Assembly (NCBI GenBank): GCA_905250885.1 | Contig: CAJNOQ010000033.1 | Span: forward strand, 8,431 to 72,430 | Length of the DNA: 64,000 bases | Direction: 5' to 3' | Source: Didymodactylos carnosus | Lineage: Eukaryota; Rotifera; Eurotatoria; Philodinida; Philodinidae | Shown here: positions 1 through 14,400 of the stretch, piece by piece | Layout of the letters: the number at the start of each line of letters is the position of its first letter | Position numbering within the stretch: the first letter of the stretch is position 1 | The notes under the pieces: model-generated | Seen by the model: only the letters and a program-made list of their open reading frames with translations | Databases searched by the model: none | What the model was told of the DNA's origin: nothing | Translations under genes and position numbers: made by a program

Positions 1-97
1 TTTATTATTTACAATAACACTAATTCTATTTCTTCTTTTATTTTTAATTCAAAAAACTTTTTTTATTTAAATAATTAGCCAAAAAAAAAAAATCTCT

Positions 98-138
<41 letters not shown>

Positions 139-1277
139 TGTTCGTACGAGACTTAAAATTAACATTTATATACCGACACATAAAGATAAAAATTGCAACT
201 TGATGCCTCTATCCGAAATTGAACTATGTATTAATAATACTGATATCTATCTATCATTCTATATATATATGTATTCGAGAGTTTTCAACATGAAAAAAAA
301 AGAAGAAGAAGAAGAAAACGTGTTTTTTTAATGTAAGAATACAACATTCGATACATACATACAGACATACATACATAATAAATAAAGAACATTATTTTAG
401 AATGGTCAAGATAATAATTCTTTTCATAGATAGTTTTTCTTTGTATTTTCTATAGTTTTTTTTTTTTTTTTTTTTTTTTTTTGTTGCAATATAGTCTCTC
501 TAATTATAAATTACAAATATAGACTACGTGATAAAAATGTTATGGAATCGGATAAGAAAAAAAGAATAAAGGAGAAATTATTTCTTGCTGAATAAACACG
601 AATCGTAAAAGAAAAAAGAAAACAAATGTTTTAGACAAAAATAAATTTAATTATTTATTTTTCATACATAAAATTTAAGATATAGATTCTAAATATTATT
701 TTTTTGTTACATCCGTTTTCATTTTTACCGATTAGTGCATACATAGTTTTCAATCATCCAGACAAGATTTAAGATAATTATTTTAGATTTAAAATCATCT
801 ATTCTCCATTGTAGATGATAATAAAGAATGGATATTTGTTTGTCATCATACGGGACGTAGATGATGATTATTAAAAAATAAAATCTGATTTAGATATACT
901 TGTAAAAATTGAAATTCTATTCGAAAAAAAAATTAGTATTACAGAGAAACTAAGCAACTCTAATAGATTTTTGATAAGTGTTATTGTGAGCCAGCTTCAC
1001 AAGCCAAAGTAAAGTTTAATAAAAATTCATCATAAAATATTACGTATTCTACATTGATTAGTGTTTTCTTAGCTGTTTTTTTACTCCTAAAGTAAAGTGT
1101 GATGATATATATTTCGTTGAAAAAACACTTTTTGTACTATAATTGTTTTCTTTCAAGAGTTTTTGTTTGTAAAAAGCATTTAAATATAAAAAAAAAAACA
1201 AAAATAATTTTATCTAATTCAAACGATAAAAAAATTTAAAACCTATATTACTCTGCCTTATAACCTCATTAAACAAT

Positions 1278-1321
<44 letters not shown>

Positions 1322-2380
1322 AAAAGAAATCGTTCAAAAATTTCTTTATCTTTCTCTCATCTAGTCGTTAAAGTGGTAGTTGAAGATCGTTGCTGAATGA
1401 GAATATATATAAATGATCTAAAAGGCAACACAACACAAACGTACATATACCATCTATACGGTCGGATAATTTGTGTTGATTAAGATTGAATCGAGAGAGT
1501 ACACAAAATCTGAATTATACTCAAGAAAAGTATATGGATATTCAACGAAAATCATTGCACTTGTTCAAAAGAAAGGAAGAGTAAAAGAAAATGACCAGTG
1601 TCCGTTCATTATTATTATTATTATTTTTTTTTTTCTCTCTTTTCTCTTTGAGAGAAAAACAAATTTGTGCTATTTGAACGAAAGAAAAGAGAAATTTAAC
1701 CTAAATCTCTTTTTGATAGCTACTAAAAATATATTTTATATATTTTTTGTCTTAGAGAAGAACATCATCATCTTCTTCTTCTTCTTCTTCTAAATGTGAG
1801 AGAAAAGAGAGTAAACTCACCATCATCACGAAAAGATGTTAAATCTGTAGTGGCACACAGAACAAAAAGAATGTGTCATTCAAATATAGCAGAAATATAT
1901 GGTGGTATTAGTAATACAAGTAGCCCTAACTAGACATTTATAGAATGAAAAAAAAAAACTTATTTTTTTTTTTATCCATCGTTGGTCATATAAATGATGG
2001 TGGCTGAAAACCAACAAAGCGTTAGGTTTTTCTCTCATGTGTATAAAAAAAAATTTTATAGAGGCGATGAGAAAGATAGAAATGTATGTATTTATGTGTT
2101 CTCATTCACTTTTGTTGTACGATTTCTTATAATAATGATGATGAAAAAAAAAGAAGAAAAAATTCTTTGATAGATACAGATAGATATACCTCTTCTACTA
2201 ACTAATGTTTAAGTCTAAATGGAATATTTTATACATTTAAAATAGAACATAAGAAATAAACAAATTATCATCACATTATAGAGCAAAAAAAAAAAATATG
2301 AACGAATACAATTTAAAAATTAGTAAATTGATGACAGTAGTTGTTCAAGTACAAATATATCTATATTAAAATTAATTAAT
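1..2380. other. AT-rich gap with long homopolymer runs
   Basis: No supported gene. The stretch holds long A or T runs, the longest a 35-base A run at 1285-1319, plus runs near 103-129 and 459-482, and short purine or pyrimidine tracts. The only long open frame (1473-1793) translates into Ile/Phe runs generated by ATT/TTT repeats and is not a credible protein. Confidence 0.7.
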
Positions 2381-5300
2381 ATGTCTAAAATAAGTAGTAT
2401 TCTATTATATATAATCAGTGGTTGGTCATTGTTGTTTAAATCCACTGTTTCAATAACAAATTTAACTGGTAAGAAATATCTTTTTTAGTTTTACACGTAG
2501 ATACATGCTTTGTACTAATATTTTATTTATGGATAGAATCGTAGTATAACCCATCATTTTAATTAGAAATTTTTTCTTTATAATAAATTTTATTTTATTT
2601 TTTATTGTTTAGGTTCTGATGGTGATTTATCAAAAAGTATACCAAAAAATATTGGTGAATATCCAACACCAAAACATTTAAGAATTAAATATATAACAGA
2701 TGAAGAAGAATATGCACCATCTGAATCATTATCGTTTGCTATTCGGACAAATCAAAAGGAAAAAACAATTGTTATATCTTGTTACTCATTTGAAAATAAT
2801 GTCAACTATTATTTTGAACTAGAAGTATGTAATTAGACTAAGTGTTTCAGGACGTCATTAAATATAATTAATCATTAGAATTTTTGATTTATTTTCTATT
2901 TTTATTTGTTATTATTATTAGAATGGACGTCCAAAAATATTGTTTACACATGAAAATTGGCCAGATATTATATTAACGAGTACTTCTAATTTGAAATCAC
3001 TTAATGATGATCGGTGGCATCGAATTGGTATTGAAAGAATTGATAGAAAGGTAATGAAATACTTAAAATATTGTGTAATGTTAAAAAGACATAAAAGAGA
3101 CTGTCGATATTTAAGTTTCGATTTGAAGTTGATAATATTATACAATCAGAAGTTCAACTACCAGATATATGGCAAATAAAATCCAATATTCTTGTTGGTG
3201 CTGAATTAATTCCCGCTCCTAATGAAGATTTTCAAGGAAAAATTGGAGATGTAAGCATTTTAGGCTATTTACACATCAAAGTCTTGCATTAATCATTTTT
3301 TTGTATTTTTGTCTTAATCTAGATGGTTGTGGCTAATATGGGACGTTCATTAGTATTTCAAGAAGAAGCTATTGATCTTGAAGATGATTCTCCAATTCAA
3401 ACATCAGCAGTGACAACTACCATCACAACTACAATTCCCAAAGACAATAGAATTTTTGTTCTTGTTGATATGGATTCAGAAACGACAATATCATTTATAT
3501 CGAATGATAATGATGAAGTTTTTATTCCCGGAATAAAATCGGATTTTGATTCATTTTCATTAACATTTCAAACTTATCTTAATTCTACAATCTTAGCTAC
3601 TTTAATTAATGAACCATACTTTATCGGATTAGAAATTGATATTGATGGAATTCTAAATTTAATTGTACATGATCATATTAATTCAACTAGTCGTTTACGA
3701 TTGACAAAAGTAAATGATGGTAAAGAATATACGATAGAATTAAGAAATGATCGTCGAAAACAATCGGGTATTATCGAAGCTTGGTTAAATGAACGTTCAA
3801 AACAAAAAAATTTAATTGAAATAAATAATCCATTTTATATAAAAGATATTATTCTAGGTGGACGATTAGGTAATTATCGTTTTACAGCACATAATAAATT
3901 TATCGGTTGTATAAGTAATCCAAAATTAAATTTGATCAAAGTCAATATAGCAGATGTAGCAAAATCACGTCGTAATTGTACTAATACATTCATTAATGTA
4001 ACAACAAAACAACAACAACAACATCGTGTCATAGATGATTATTATGTTCATGAATCAATATCGTTTCGTGAACAAGATCGACCATTACCATTTTTATTTT
4101 CGGATAATGATCAACGTGAATTTAAAATTTTATCATTAACATTTGTTACCTTCGAACTAAACGGTATTCTATTTTCCTTAGCCGATAAATTGTATGATAA
4201 TTTCGTCACATTAAGTATACGTAATGGCGTATTATATGTAACATTCGATAATCATGTACACAAACGATATATATTTTCATTGAATCGAACAGTCAACGAT
4301 GGTATTGAACATCAAATTATAATTAAAAATAATCAAGAAAAAGATTATATAGAATTGGATAAAATTAAATATTTTTTATCCTTTAATCTAGTTGTACCAT
4401 TTTATTTGAATTCAATTTATTTTGGACAAATTGATGGATTTGCTAAACAACACTATGATTTAGAGGGAGAAAATTTTGTTGGTTGTATGAAAGACGTTTT
4501 ATTCAATGAAAAACCATTGATAAGACGTGATCAAATTAATGATTTGTCAAGATTATCAACATTATGTAAATTAACATATCGTCCAAGTATGTGTACACAG
4601 TGAGGCAATAATTAAACATAAAGTCGTCTGCAGTTACTATTGCTCAGTAGATTAGGAAACATAAACAAAAACTTTCTACTCTCGATTCTACAAAAATTAA
4701 CGTTTTTGATGAAATGATGATTGTTAAACTATGAGAAGAAGTGTAAAAATAATCTTACCATTTTAAAAGAAAAACAACAACTTTTGTTCCTAGTTTTTGT
4801 TCCACTTTTAAAAACTGACGTTAACTAGAACTGGAGTAGTAACTTTTTCTATTGTTTAACTGCGAGTGTTTTGAGCCAATCATTGTACTCAATTCTTGAA
4901 ATGTTTACTAATCCTTTTTATTATTATTTTTATTCTAGGAAAAAATGTTATCTCCTATGTTTCACCGGATATTAGTTTTTCCATGAGAGATCGGCGTGAT
5001 ATTATCGAGTTAAATGTCAAAGGTAATGATGAATTTTACTATTGTCAATTACCAATTAAAACAACAAACAAAAATGCCGTAATTAGTTCAATGTATTCAA
5101 ATGAAGATAATCGTGGTATGGTATTCTATGTTAAAGATGGAAAATTTCAATTAAAATATTATCCACCGAACGGTAAAGCAAAATTACTTTATTCCGATAA
5201 TTTGACAATAAGCGATGGAGTACAACATCGTGTTATTGTAACAAGAAATGCAGATAATCCTACAGTCACATCGCAAACGAATAATATTAATCACATTAAT

Positions 5301-6605
5301 GAAAATATGTACGTTCAAATTGATAAACGTTCTGCATTAATTCCACTACCAGAACGATCACCATTATTCTTTGATGTTGTTACAATTGGAGGTCCATATC
5401 GACATATCTATGATTCGGATTATTCTAATGTTGGCACGTATACAGGCTGTTTTGCTAATATCACCTATAATCGACATCCATTATTACCCGAAGGTGTTTT
5501 AAAACCCGATCGTTATGATTGTTTTTATCAGTCAGGAATGTTATGTGATCGTCAGAGACCATGTAACCTACAGCCACCGTCAATTCTACCACCTTCCATA
5601 GTGCAGGCATCACCATCACTTACTCAATTTTGTGGTCAGACAGATTGTAGTATGGTTTGTACTCCAAAACTAGTTGATATTGGTAGCACCGGTCTAGTTC
5701 GATACATTTCTCAAATTGGTCCAGGACAACGAGAACAAATCGATTTTACCATTTATACAAATTCACCAAATTCAACATTGTACATAGCAAGAGATGGTGT
5801 TACACAAGTATCGATTACAATCGTGGTACGTATGATGAAGAAAGTAAAAAAAACAAAACAATCTTATACACGCATATGACTAAAACAATCAGACCATGGA
5901 GAGATCAAGTTGAGGATAAAACGTTGGTTCAAGTGTATTAAGGCAGGAAGAAAGTCGAAGCAGAGCGCCATCTTTTTAGATTATTGAGCAGAGACTATTT
6001 AATGTCGCTAACGTATGAGTTGTTGATGACGCTCTTTCCAACAGTTAGCAACAAAAGTACCTTTATTCAGGATTGCTGTTATAGTGTCGCTAATATGTAC
6101 TAACGCTGACATTTTTCAATTCATGTTACTTTTTTGTGTGTAGAATTATTCTCCAAAGTTTTTGATTCAAAATGGTCCGTCTGTTCAAACTTATGATTTT
6201 CCCGGTAAACTAACCAATGCACAATGGCATGTTCTAAAATGTCAAAAAGACAGAAATTCGGTGAGTTGTCATGATTTTCGAAAAAAAAAATTTACGATGT
6301 TGTTATGTATCCTTGTAGTTGAATCTAACACTTGATTATCAAAGCAAATATTACGGCAACATTGCAACGTATTTCAGTTTATTTGGCGACAGAAAAATTC
6401 ACATTTGTGGAACTAATTATTATGGTTATGTTCAAGATGTATGTAAAAATTCTTTCTTAAAACATCTCAACTATTTGCTTTTACATGTAGATTATGCTCT
6501 TGGCTGATAGCCGTCGTGAGAATGTAATCCAAAATTGCATTCGAAATCCATCATTAATTGAAGCTGATCCTGGTGTCGCTTGGAATGTGCATGCGCCAAT
6601 TCAAG
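2381..6605 (+). CDS. neurexin-like protein with five laminin-G domains (3' end not resolved)
   Basis: Nine exons join in frame: 2381-2468, 2613-2824, 2922-3050, 3116-3250, 3323-4586, 4939-5825, 6144-6260, 6319-6438, 6491-6605, giving 1,022 residues so far. The first exon begins MSKISSILLYIISGWSLL, a likely signal peptide. Five LamG/LNS-type units follow at about residues 50-200, 258-408, 445-609, 625-800 and 830-1010, each with the family pattern of a hydrophobic strand, an RWHRIGIER or QWHVLKCQK-like strand, and a closing GC motif (FIGCI, FVGCM, YTGCF). LamG arrays of this kind occur in neurexins, contactin-associated proteins and axotactin, which act at cell surfaces and synapses. No EGF module lies between the LamG units, unlike classic neurexin. 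The intron at 4587-4938 rests on a GTATGT donor and TATTCTAG acceptor that keep frame; without it the protein would stop at 4603. The last exon ends in phase 1 at GTAAGA; reading through adds 11 residues and a stop at 6640. No transmembrane exon was found before the next signal peptide at 11464. The ends are less sure than the core. Confidence 0.8.
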
Positions 6606-6640
6606 GTAAGAATCTAAGAGATGTAACATTTAACATTTAA

Positions 6641-9600
6641 GTCTAACTTATCCCTGTTACAAACAATGATTTTCGTCAAAACTATCGAGTTTTAGAAATT
6701 CACACGATATGGTAGTTTAAAAACTCCTCTTTCTACTGCACTTATTTCTTTATCTCCAAAAACACTCTTTCAAGGTTCTTCAACAAGTTTTCTGAAAGCC
6801 CTAAGCGACAGTTACATTAATCAAAAAAAGTGGCGATTTCATGGAGAAATCTCTTCACCATCAAATAACTATGCGGCACATATGTGCACACATGCGCATG
6901 ACATTCCGATGTTCGAAAACCTGTAGAAAACTATGAACAAGTTTTTCTGAGTTCTCAGAAAATGAATTTCTTGAAACAAACAAGAATTCTTGCACATACA
7001 AACAGATTGAACGATACCCATGTTCGTTCATATACGGAGCTGCATAACTATTCCTCTTCATGCACAACATTCTCTGAAATTTCCGTTCCGATCAAACTTT
7101 GATTACCGAGATAGATTTCTAACAGGCGACAGTTTAAGTGATTACAAACATTGTGATGAATTGACGTCTGATTTATTCTTGTTTCCGACATCCTCTTTTT
7201 CGTCAGTTGGTCTCTATTGAGTTATCAACAACAAGATCTAGAAAAAATCTGGCCGTGGCACGATTGTAATAACAATACGTGTGCACAGTTCTGAGTCCTA
7301 CGGTACAAGTAAGATATCTATGCAGCATAAGTTTTTGGTCATGAAATAGAAATATCACTAAAAGCAAAAACACCAATAAGTCAAGACCTTCTAAACGAAA
7401 ATTTCAAACTCTTGGATGAAACATTTTTTGTTACATTTTACTCTCGTGTGTGTGACAGTCATAGCCATTAGGGATACGACCGCCCTGGTGAAACATATTA
7501 AATCAATCTTAGTAAGCGTGTAAAAAGTTAAAGAAATTTCAAGAATACAAGACCTTGGGCGCTTGAATTTCACACCCGATATCAATACTTTTATTCTAAA
7601 ATAATTAAATTACTTTCACAAAGATCAAACGAACAATAAGTTTTTAGCGACATTCAGATGGCGCTAGTTAACAAACGATATAAATTGGATAACGAACTGT
7701 AAAATGCGCTATTAATGTTCGGCTTAATAGTTGAATGTATAGTTTGTTTTTGTTAAAATCTATTGATATATCAGAGTCGTCGGGTTTTCAGAGGTCAAGG
7801 TCTTGTAACCTCCATATTTCGCATTCTTTCTTTTTTTCAGAAAATATAATATACTTTCTCGGCGCTGATGACTATCAAACCAAAAGACTTCTAGAAGAAC
7901 TATTCTAGAGTATAACAAGGGACCAATACATATAGCTGGAAAAGGGCGGCAATGACGCTCTTTGTTAGTGAATGTCTTGCAACACACTCTAAGACTAGTT
8001 TATTCATGAAAAGTGAGAGTCCCCGACAGTAGAGTTGAATCTCATACTCTATATCCCGATCGGGATATAGCAGAAATTTCTTCCGCTATAAAAAGGTTAA
8101 ATACATCCCGATCAGGATATATATCCGAATATATCCGAATCGGCATATGATTTTTTACTACCCGACCTGTAGTATCAATGACTTGAGTCAAAGTACAAAA
8201 ATGGAATAGGGAAAAAGAAAAAGAAATAACAGAGATAAACAAAAGAAAAAAAACCTAGAGTATGCAACATAGAGATAAAGAAGCGATGAAAATAAATACA
8301 AATAAAATAACGTTAATGAAAATAACACGACTTTATTTTGACTAGAAACATGGCTGAATTTTAGTGTAAGAGATACTGAGATAGTGCCTTTTTGAAAGAC
8401 GTTAAAGAAGAAAAACAAATAATTGACTCATGAAGTTTATTTCAGTCAGTAATAGTTGAATAGAAAAAAGAAGAAAAAACTGTTTAAGAAGAAAACCCGT
8501 TGACAGAGATTGGAATGCGAACATATTTAGAATGCACTTTCTGGTTTTTAACAATGTAAATTTATTAAATGGAAGAGTTGCAAATAAATAAAAACAAATC
8601 AGATTTCATTTCCTTTACACAGATCAAAGCGCGATTACCTAGATTTTTAACACCGGGGTGTCCTCTTTAGTATTTGAGTAACTCTTTCATTTGATGAGTA
8701 GATTTGTATTACTGAAAAAAGAAACACATGCTCGAAATAAGTACATTTTCCGACTGAGCGACACGCACGCGGAATTCTCCCTAGAAGATAAACAATTTTT
8801 TCACAGAATATTTTTCACATTGATCACTAATCTGATGTCTAACTAAATCTAAGAAGTATTTTCCTGCAGAAATCGAGTCTCTCGCGTTCTGTGTGAAATT
8901 TTCGAGTGAAGTCTAACAGGCACAATGGACATCAAATTGGCGATTAGCATGATAAATATTTTCTGAAAAACTCTGTCATGACAAAAGCAATTTATCACTT
9001 GGAAAGATTTTCTACATCCGAAAATCGATGCACTCATCTGATTTAAACAATTTGTGTTCAATATTTAGTATCGAAAACCTATGTGTTATTGATAAAAAAT
9101 TTTAAATAATTACAAAACTTTCTTCTAAAGATCATTTATTTCTCTTAATTATATCTCCTTGTGAGTTCTTTGACTCAACATTGTTTAGTTTGATTCCCGA
9201 TAAATATGTCTATGTCTAATCAATCATTTTACCACTGTCTACTTGAAAAATAGCGTAGTATTTTTTTGTATCAGAATCTTCGTTAATCTACGTTATTTTT
9301 TGAGTTAATAGTATCTTGGAATAGTAAGTGCAAATATGTTGTATATAAATCCATATCCATCCATTCTTTGATTATATGATCCAGTTTTGCTTTTGTATCA
9401 TTTTTTTTTTCTTTCATTATACAGTACATACATATGTACACACAAATATATATATAAAGAGATATTACGTTCAAGTTATGATTGTTGTATTGCATTCATA
9501 AGTATTGTAGAATTAAATAAATTAGCATAATACTTCGTAAAGAAAAAAAAGATGTAAATGTAATGATTTGAATTCATCAGTCATCTTCTAAGCTCGCATA

Positions 9601-11463
9601 TCGTTGTTAATCAAGTTGAAGTTTTATGTTGGTCAACAGAGTAACCACGTTATATAATCAAAAAAGTACGTTTCGGCTCAAAATATCGTACAATAAAAGA
9701 GAGGAGCTAAGTCATTTTGTTTAAAGTTCAAATATAAAGATTTACACATAGACTGTTGAATATTCTAATCTTGACAGTATGTTTTTATTTTTTTTTGTTT
9801 GATATCAGAAAATGTTACTCATTTGACCAATGACTAACATCAACGTATGAATCTCTGTGTTTGTTTTCAAATTGTATTGCACACCTTGACTCCAATCACT
9901 CATAGAGGTTATTCAAGTATACTTGGGACAAGAATGATCATCAATGTTTTCTTTCCATTAGACATAAGTCTGCAATATTGTTGTTGTTTTTCTGTTATAC
10001 TACTTAAATTGAAATTGTTGTTACTATAGTCATAGTACTACTTATCATACACCTCGCTATTTCTGTTATTATTGTTGATATGATTGGATGGATAGTAAAA
10101 CTAATTTTTCTTTTTTTGTGGGATACAATTTGGTCGATCATTTAGACAGAACACGAAGAAAAAAGAAGAATACTAACATTGTTTCTCTTGATGCGACATG
10201 GGACAAAACAAAAAAAAAAAAAAAAAAAGAAGAGAATATCTGAATAAACATTGTAGCCGGAAAAGAAAGATGCGGTATTGTACATTAAATATTTATTATA
10301 TTTATATATCTGCCTATATATAGAGAGACAGTTGTTCAAAATAAACAGCAAAAAGAAAGAAAAAACCGCGAGATTCATGGCAATTTAGAAATGAAAGAAA
10401 AGGAACATAAAAGATTTTGATATTTTTCTTGAATCTTCATAATAATAAAAAAAAAAAGACTATTTTAGGTTAAAAACTATTTTTTATTTTTAAAATAGCA
10501 ACTATACATAAAAGAACAGAATAAAAACCTGCGATTATAAAACCTGCAGCATTCTTGTCCTTATGTTTGACTATCTAACAAATTCTCCTTCGATGTATGT
10601 ACAGACTTGTGTATTCTTTTTTTTTCCCTCCAGTAACAATTGTGTGCATCAACACACATTTTTCTTTGCGTCCTCTTTCTTTTGTTCTTATGTATATGTA
10701 TGTTTTTTTTCTAGTATAATGCAATAATATAATACAACTTTTTTTTTTCTTTTTTTTTTTTTTTTTTTGCATACTTACTCAGCACATCAGTAAAAAAAAT
10801 GTCTACTTTCTTTGCGGTCTCTTTATTCTTCATTTTTTGCTGCTGCTGTTACAGTAATGGGAAAAAGAAAGATGACGTTATATTTTGTTGTTAGTAATAC
10901 TCTTACTATTAGTGTGTTCTCCACGCATATATTTCTCATTTTTCTCTTCTTCTTCATCTTGTTAAGGTTGCGTGAGCGTGTGAAAGACACACGTACGACC
11001 GATAAAGTTTGTGGTTAGAAAAAAAAAAATATATATATATATATTTTTTTTTTCTTTTTTCTTCTCCTCTCTGCATGTTGTTCGATATTCATCGAATTAT
11101 TATGTACATTTTTAGCTCTCTTTTTTTTCTCCAACTACTACTAGTACCTTACTAATATTATTCTCTCTTTCTCTTGTGACCTTGTTTCATCCACATCATC
11201 TTCATCATCTCATCATAATTATAATCAGTTTCAGAGTGTGATACTCTTTTGTTGTTGTTGTTTATTGTTGTGATGCCAATAGATCATTTATAAAAATTTA
11301 AACAAAATAAAAATGATTAAGAAAAAGAGGAATTTATATTTGTGATTCAGTTAAAAGGATTGTGGTGGTGGTGTGTATATATATATACATATAAATAAAT
11401 TTATTAGTAGCAGCAATACACAATTCGTTATTAAAAAATATAAACAGAGAAAAAAAAATAAAC
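6641..11463. other. long gap between LamG and EGF-WD40 genes
   Basis: No exon with recognisable protein similarity on either strand. Contents are simple T/A tracts, scattered short open frames without family features, and a palindromic cluster near 8049-8150. If the LamG and EGF exons are spliced together, this is an intron; otherwise it holds the promoter of the EGF-WD40 gene. Confidence 0.55.
8049..8070. repeat. 22-bp perfect palindrome with diverged copies to about 8150
   Basis: The 22 bases at 8049-8070 centre on TATCCCGATCGGGATA and equal their own reverse complement. A diverged copy (ATCCCGATCAGGATAT) starts near 8105, and ATATCCGA units follow to about 8150. A binding site for a dimeric protein or part of a decayed inverted-repeat element are both possible. 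Confidence 0.7.
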
Positions 11464-14400
11464 ATGTCAATTAATTTTTCGATATTCATCATATTAATTT
11501 CGTTTATATCAAACGTTTATTCTCAGGCGGTTTATGATGCAAGAAGTGGTGGATGTTACTATTGTCGTAAGTGATTAAATCAATTGTTTGTCTAAACTTT
11601 TACAGAATATATATTTAAAAGATTTCTTTTATTTGTTTTCGAACGTTTCTTTGTTTGCAGTTTGTCAGTACAAAAGTGACTTCTATTATCCATTAGAGTA
11701 ATGAATATTTTAGCTAAATTAAAAATACAAACAAATTTTTTTTAGTAATCGAAAACGTCATTAAAAGAGACATAGGACCAAAATCTTTTAACTAATATAT
11801 GAAGAATTGTTGTTTAGATGTTGAAGTCAACGTGTTAAATAACAATAGAATTAGCTTTCTGTTTGAATAGCTCACACGTTTGAACAATGAAAAGGCTCAT
11901 ATTTTTTATTTTTTTTCTCATTTTAGCCCCATGTGCAACGGTGAATTGTCAAAATGGAGGATATTGTATTTCAGCACCAACAGGTCCATTTTGTAATTGT
12001 CCAACCTTTTATACCGGATTACGTTGTGAATCACCAGGTTAGTCAACATATTGCTATTTATTAAGCGTATGATAGTGAAGTAATAGACTATATACACAAA
12101 TTTATTAAAGAAAAAACTCGAATAGTTATTTATTCGTGTTTTTCTATTTGGTTAATTAGAAAATTTTATCTTCAACACACACGGTGTATTATAGCCTGAA
12201 CATCTTTTTATTGTTTTTGTCTTTGATTTGATTCTATTTGTTAGATATTTAGATATGCATCATCATTTAATTGTTTTTTTCTTCTTTTTATTTTTTCTAT
12301 TCCCTAATGTGTGTGTGTGCCATTTGTCACATTTTATTTAATTAGAATAGGGATAACAAAGAGAGAGAGAGAGAGAGAGAGAAACTAGAATATATCGTGT
12401 CACATTAACCTTGAGATTAAAACAGACAAAATTATTTTATTCTTCTTTTCTTTTTTTTTTGTTCTCAAATCGATCTAGCTATATATGTACACAAAATAAA
12501 TGATATTATCGTGCTTGAATTTTTTTTTTATATCAAGGTTAGACATCACTATTAAATTATCCAATTAGATCTATATACGTATACATTGAAAGGTGATTAT
12601 GTAGATCTATTCTAGTGTTTGTATGTAAATAAGAAAAATTATAGTTGCGTGGAACATAAAACAAAAAATTCTATCAAGGTTATGTAGAATATTGTTACCT
12701 ATTTGTTTTAATTAAATTTAACGTTTATTTAGTATTAAAAATCAAACGTCGAGTTATATAGATCAAAAAAAATAATATTTTTATTTGTTTGATCCACGTT
12801 CAAAAAACGTTTAGTTAGCTCAATATTGAGCAGGGATAGAAAGGCTCTTGTTATTAAGAAATTTGTTTGTCAAAAAACATTTTTTTTTTTTTTATTGTTT
12901 TCTCGAACATTTAGAAGTTAGAAAGTTTCGAATTACTATCATTTATGTAGTGATAGATAGAAAATAGTTTTATTTTATTGTATTGTTTTATTTTATATTT
13001 TAGTTTCTGTTGATCCGTGTATATCATATCCCTGTGGCCAAGGCACCTGTCGTAAAGATCGAAATCAACAACCCTATTGTGAATGTTATTCAGGATATAC
13101 TGGTAGTCGATGTGAAACACGCGAAGGTATGATAGGATTAACTTTTTTTATTATTATTATTAATCTTGAATAATCCATGAAAACTGAGCACCAAAGTTAG
13201 ATATTTGCAATATATTTCCGTTCCATTGTTTATAATTTATAAATTATAAATTTTTTTCTACTTTTGTTTGACATTCGAATAAAAAAACTAGTGTACGTGT
13301 CAAAATAAGTACCATAGTACAGAGAAGAGAAGAAAAGTTTAAGAGAGAAACGATTTGATTTTACCTCTATATAAGCTTATTTGCCATGATCTTACACTTG
13401 ATCATTTTCTCTATACATGTGTATGTGTGTGTGTGTGTTGATTGTGAGTAAATATAAAAAAAATCATACAATGCCTAAGCGCATTTCATATTTCTCTTTT
13501 TTTTTGTACATATATTTAATGACATAAAAAAAAAAGACAGAAGGAAATGTGAAGGATGTTACCAACCTGAGATCTGACGGATCACATTTTTCCTCTTTTA
13601 TATATATATATATATATGTATGTTGTATGTGTATGTATATGTGTATAGTAGATATAGAATAAGTGTTATGTAATATTTTATAATAATGAAAAGAAAATCA
13701 GTGTATAGTTGATGCGTATTAACACAAGAAATTCCATTAGTTTTTTCAAGAGAGAAGCAGGAGTGTATTGTTAAACATTAAAAAAAAAAAATCTGTAAAA
13801 AGAAAATTGAGACATTTGGAACCCTAACAACTGTCAAGTCATTGTTAAATTGTCCACAAAGAGAAAGCATCGCTTTGGGACAGACATCAATCAAGAATGT
13901 ATATATTGAAGAAGGAAAAAAAAAAAGGAAACATGAATATGAATACAGGTACAATAACCGATAGAAAGGAAGCAATAGCAATATGAAAAAAAACAATATC
14001 AAAGAATGAATAATGACTAAAAAGTAAATCAAAGATAAATAAAACTGAGTCAACTCTGATGTTGAGCAAATAAAGACACGTTGACATAAAATAAGACTGG
14101 CATGTGTGCAAATTAATTGGCTACTAAATATATGAAGGAATATCCTATACTATTTGAAAATGGTAGATAAAAGAAATTAAACAATGTGCTTATGGATGTT
14201 ATGTATAAATGAGACAATTAAAAGTCAATAAAAAAAAAGAAATAGAAAAAGACTTTTAATTATATATAATGATGATAATACATCAATAATTTATGGATTA
14301 GTATTACAACTAAATTGTTGTTCACAATGTGATCATTTCTATTCTGAGTTGAGTTTGATCATTGTTCCCGTAAAAGATTTGCTGTCAATTAAAGAATTCC

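Noticed and set aside
1473-1793. 106-residue open frame
   Set aside because: Made of ATT and TTC/TTT repeats; no ATG context, no family features.
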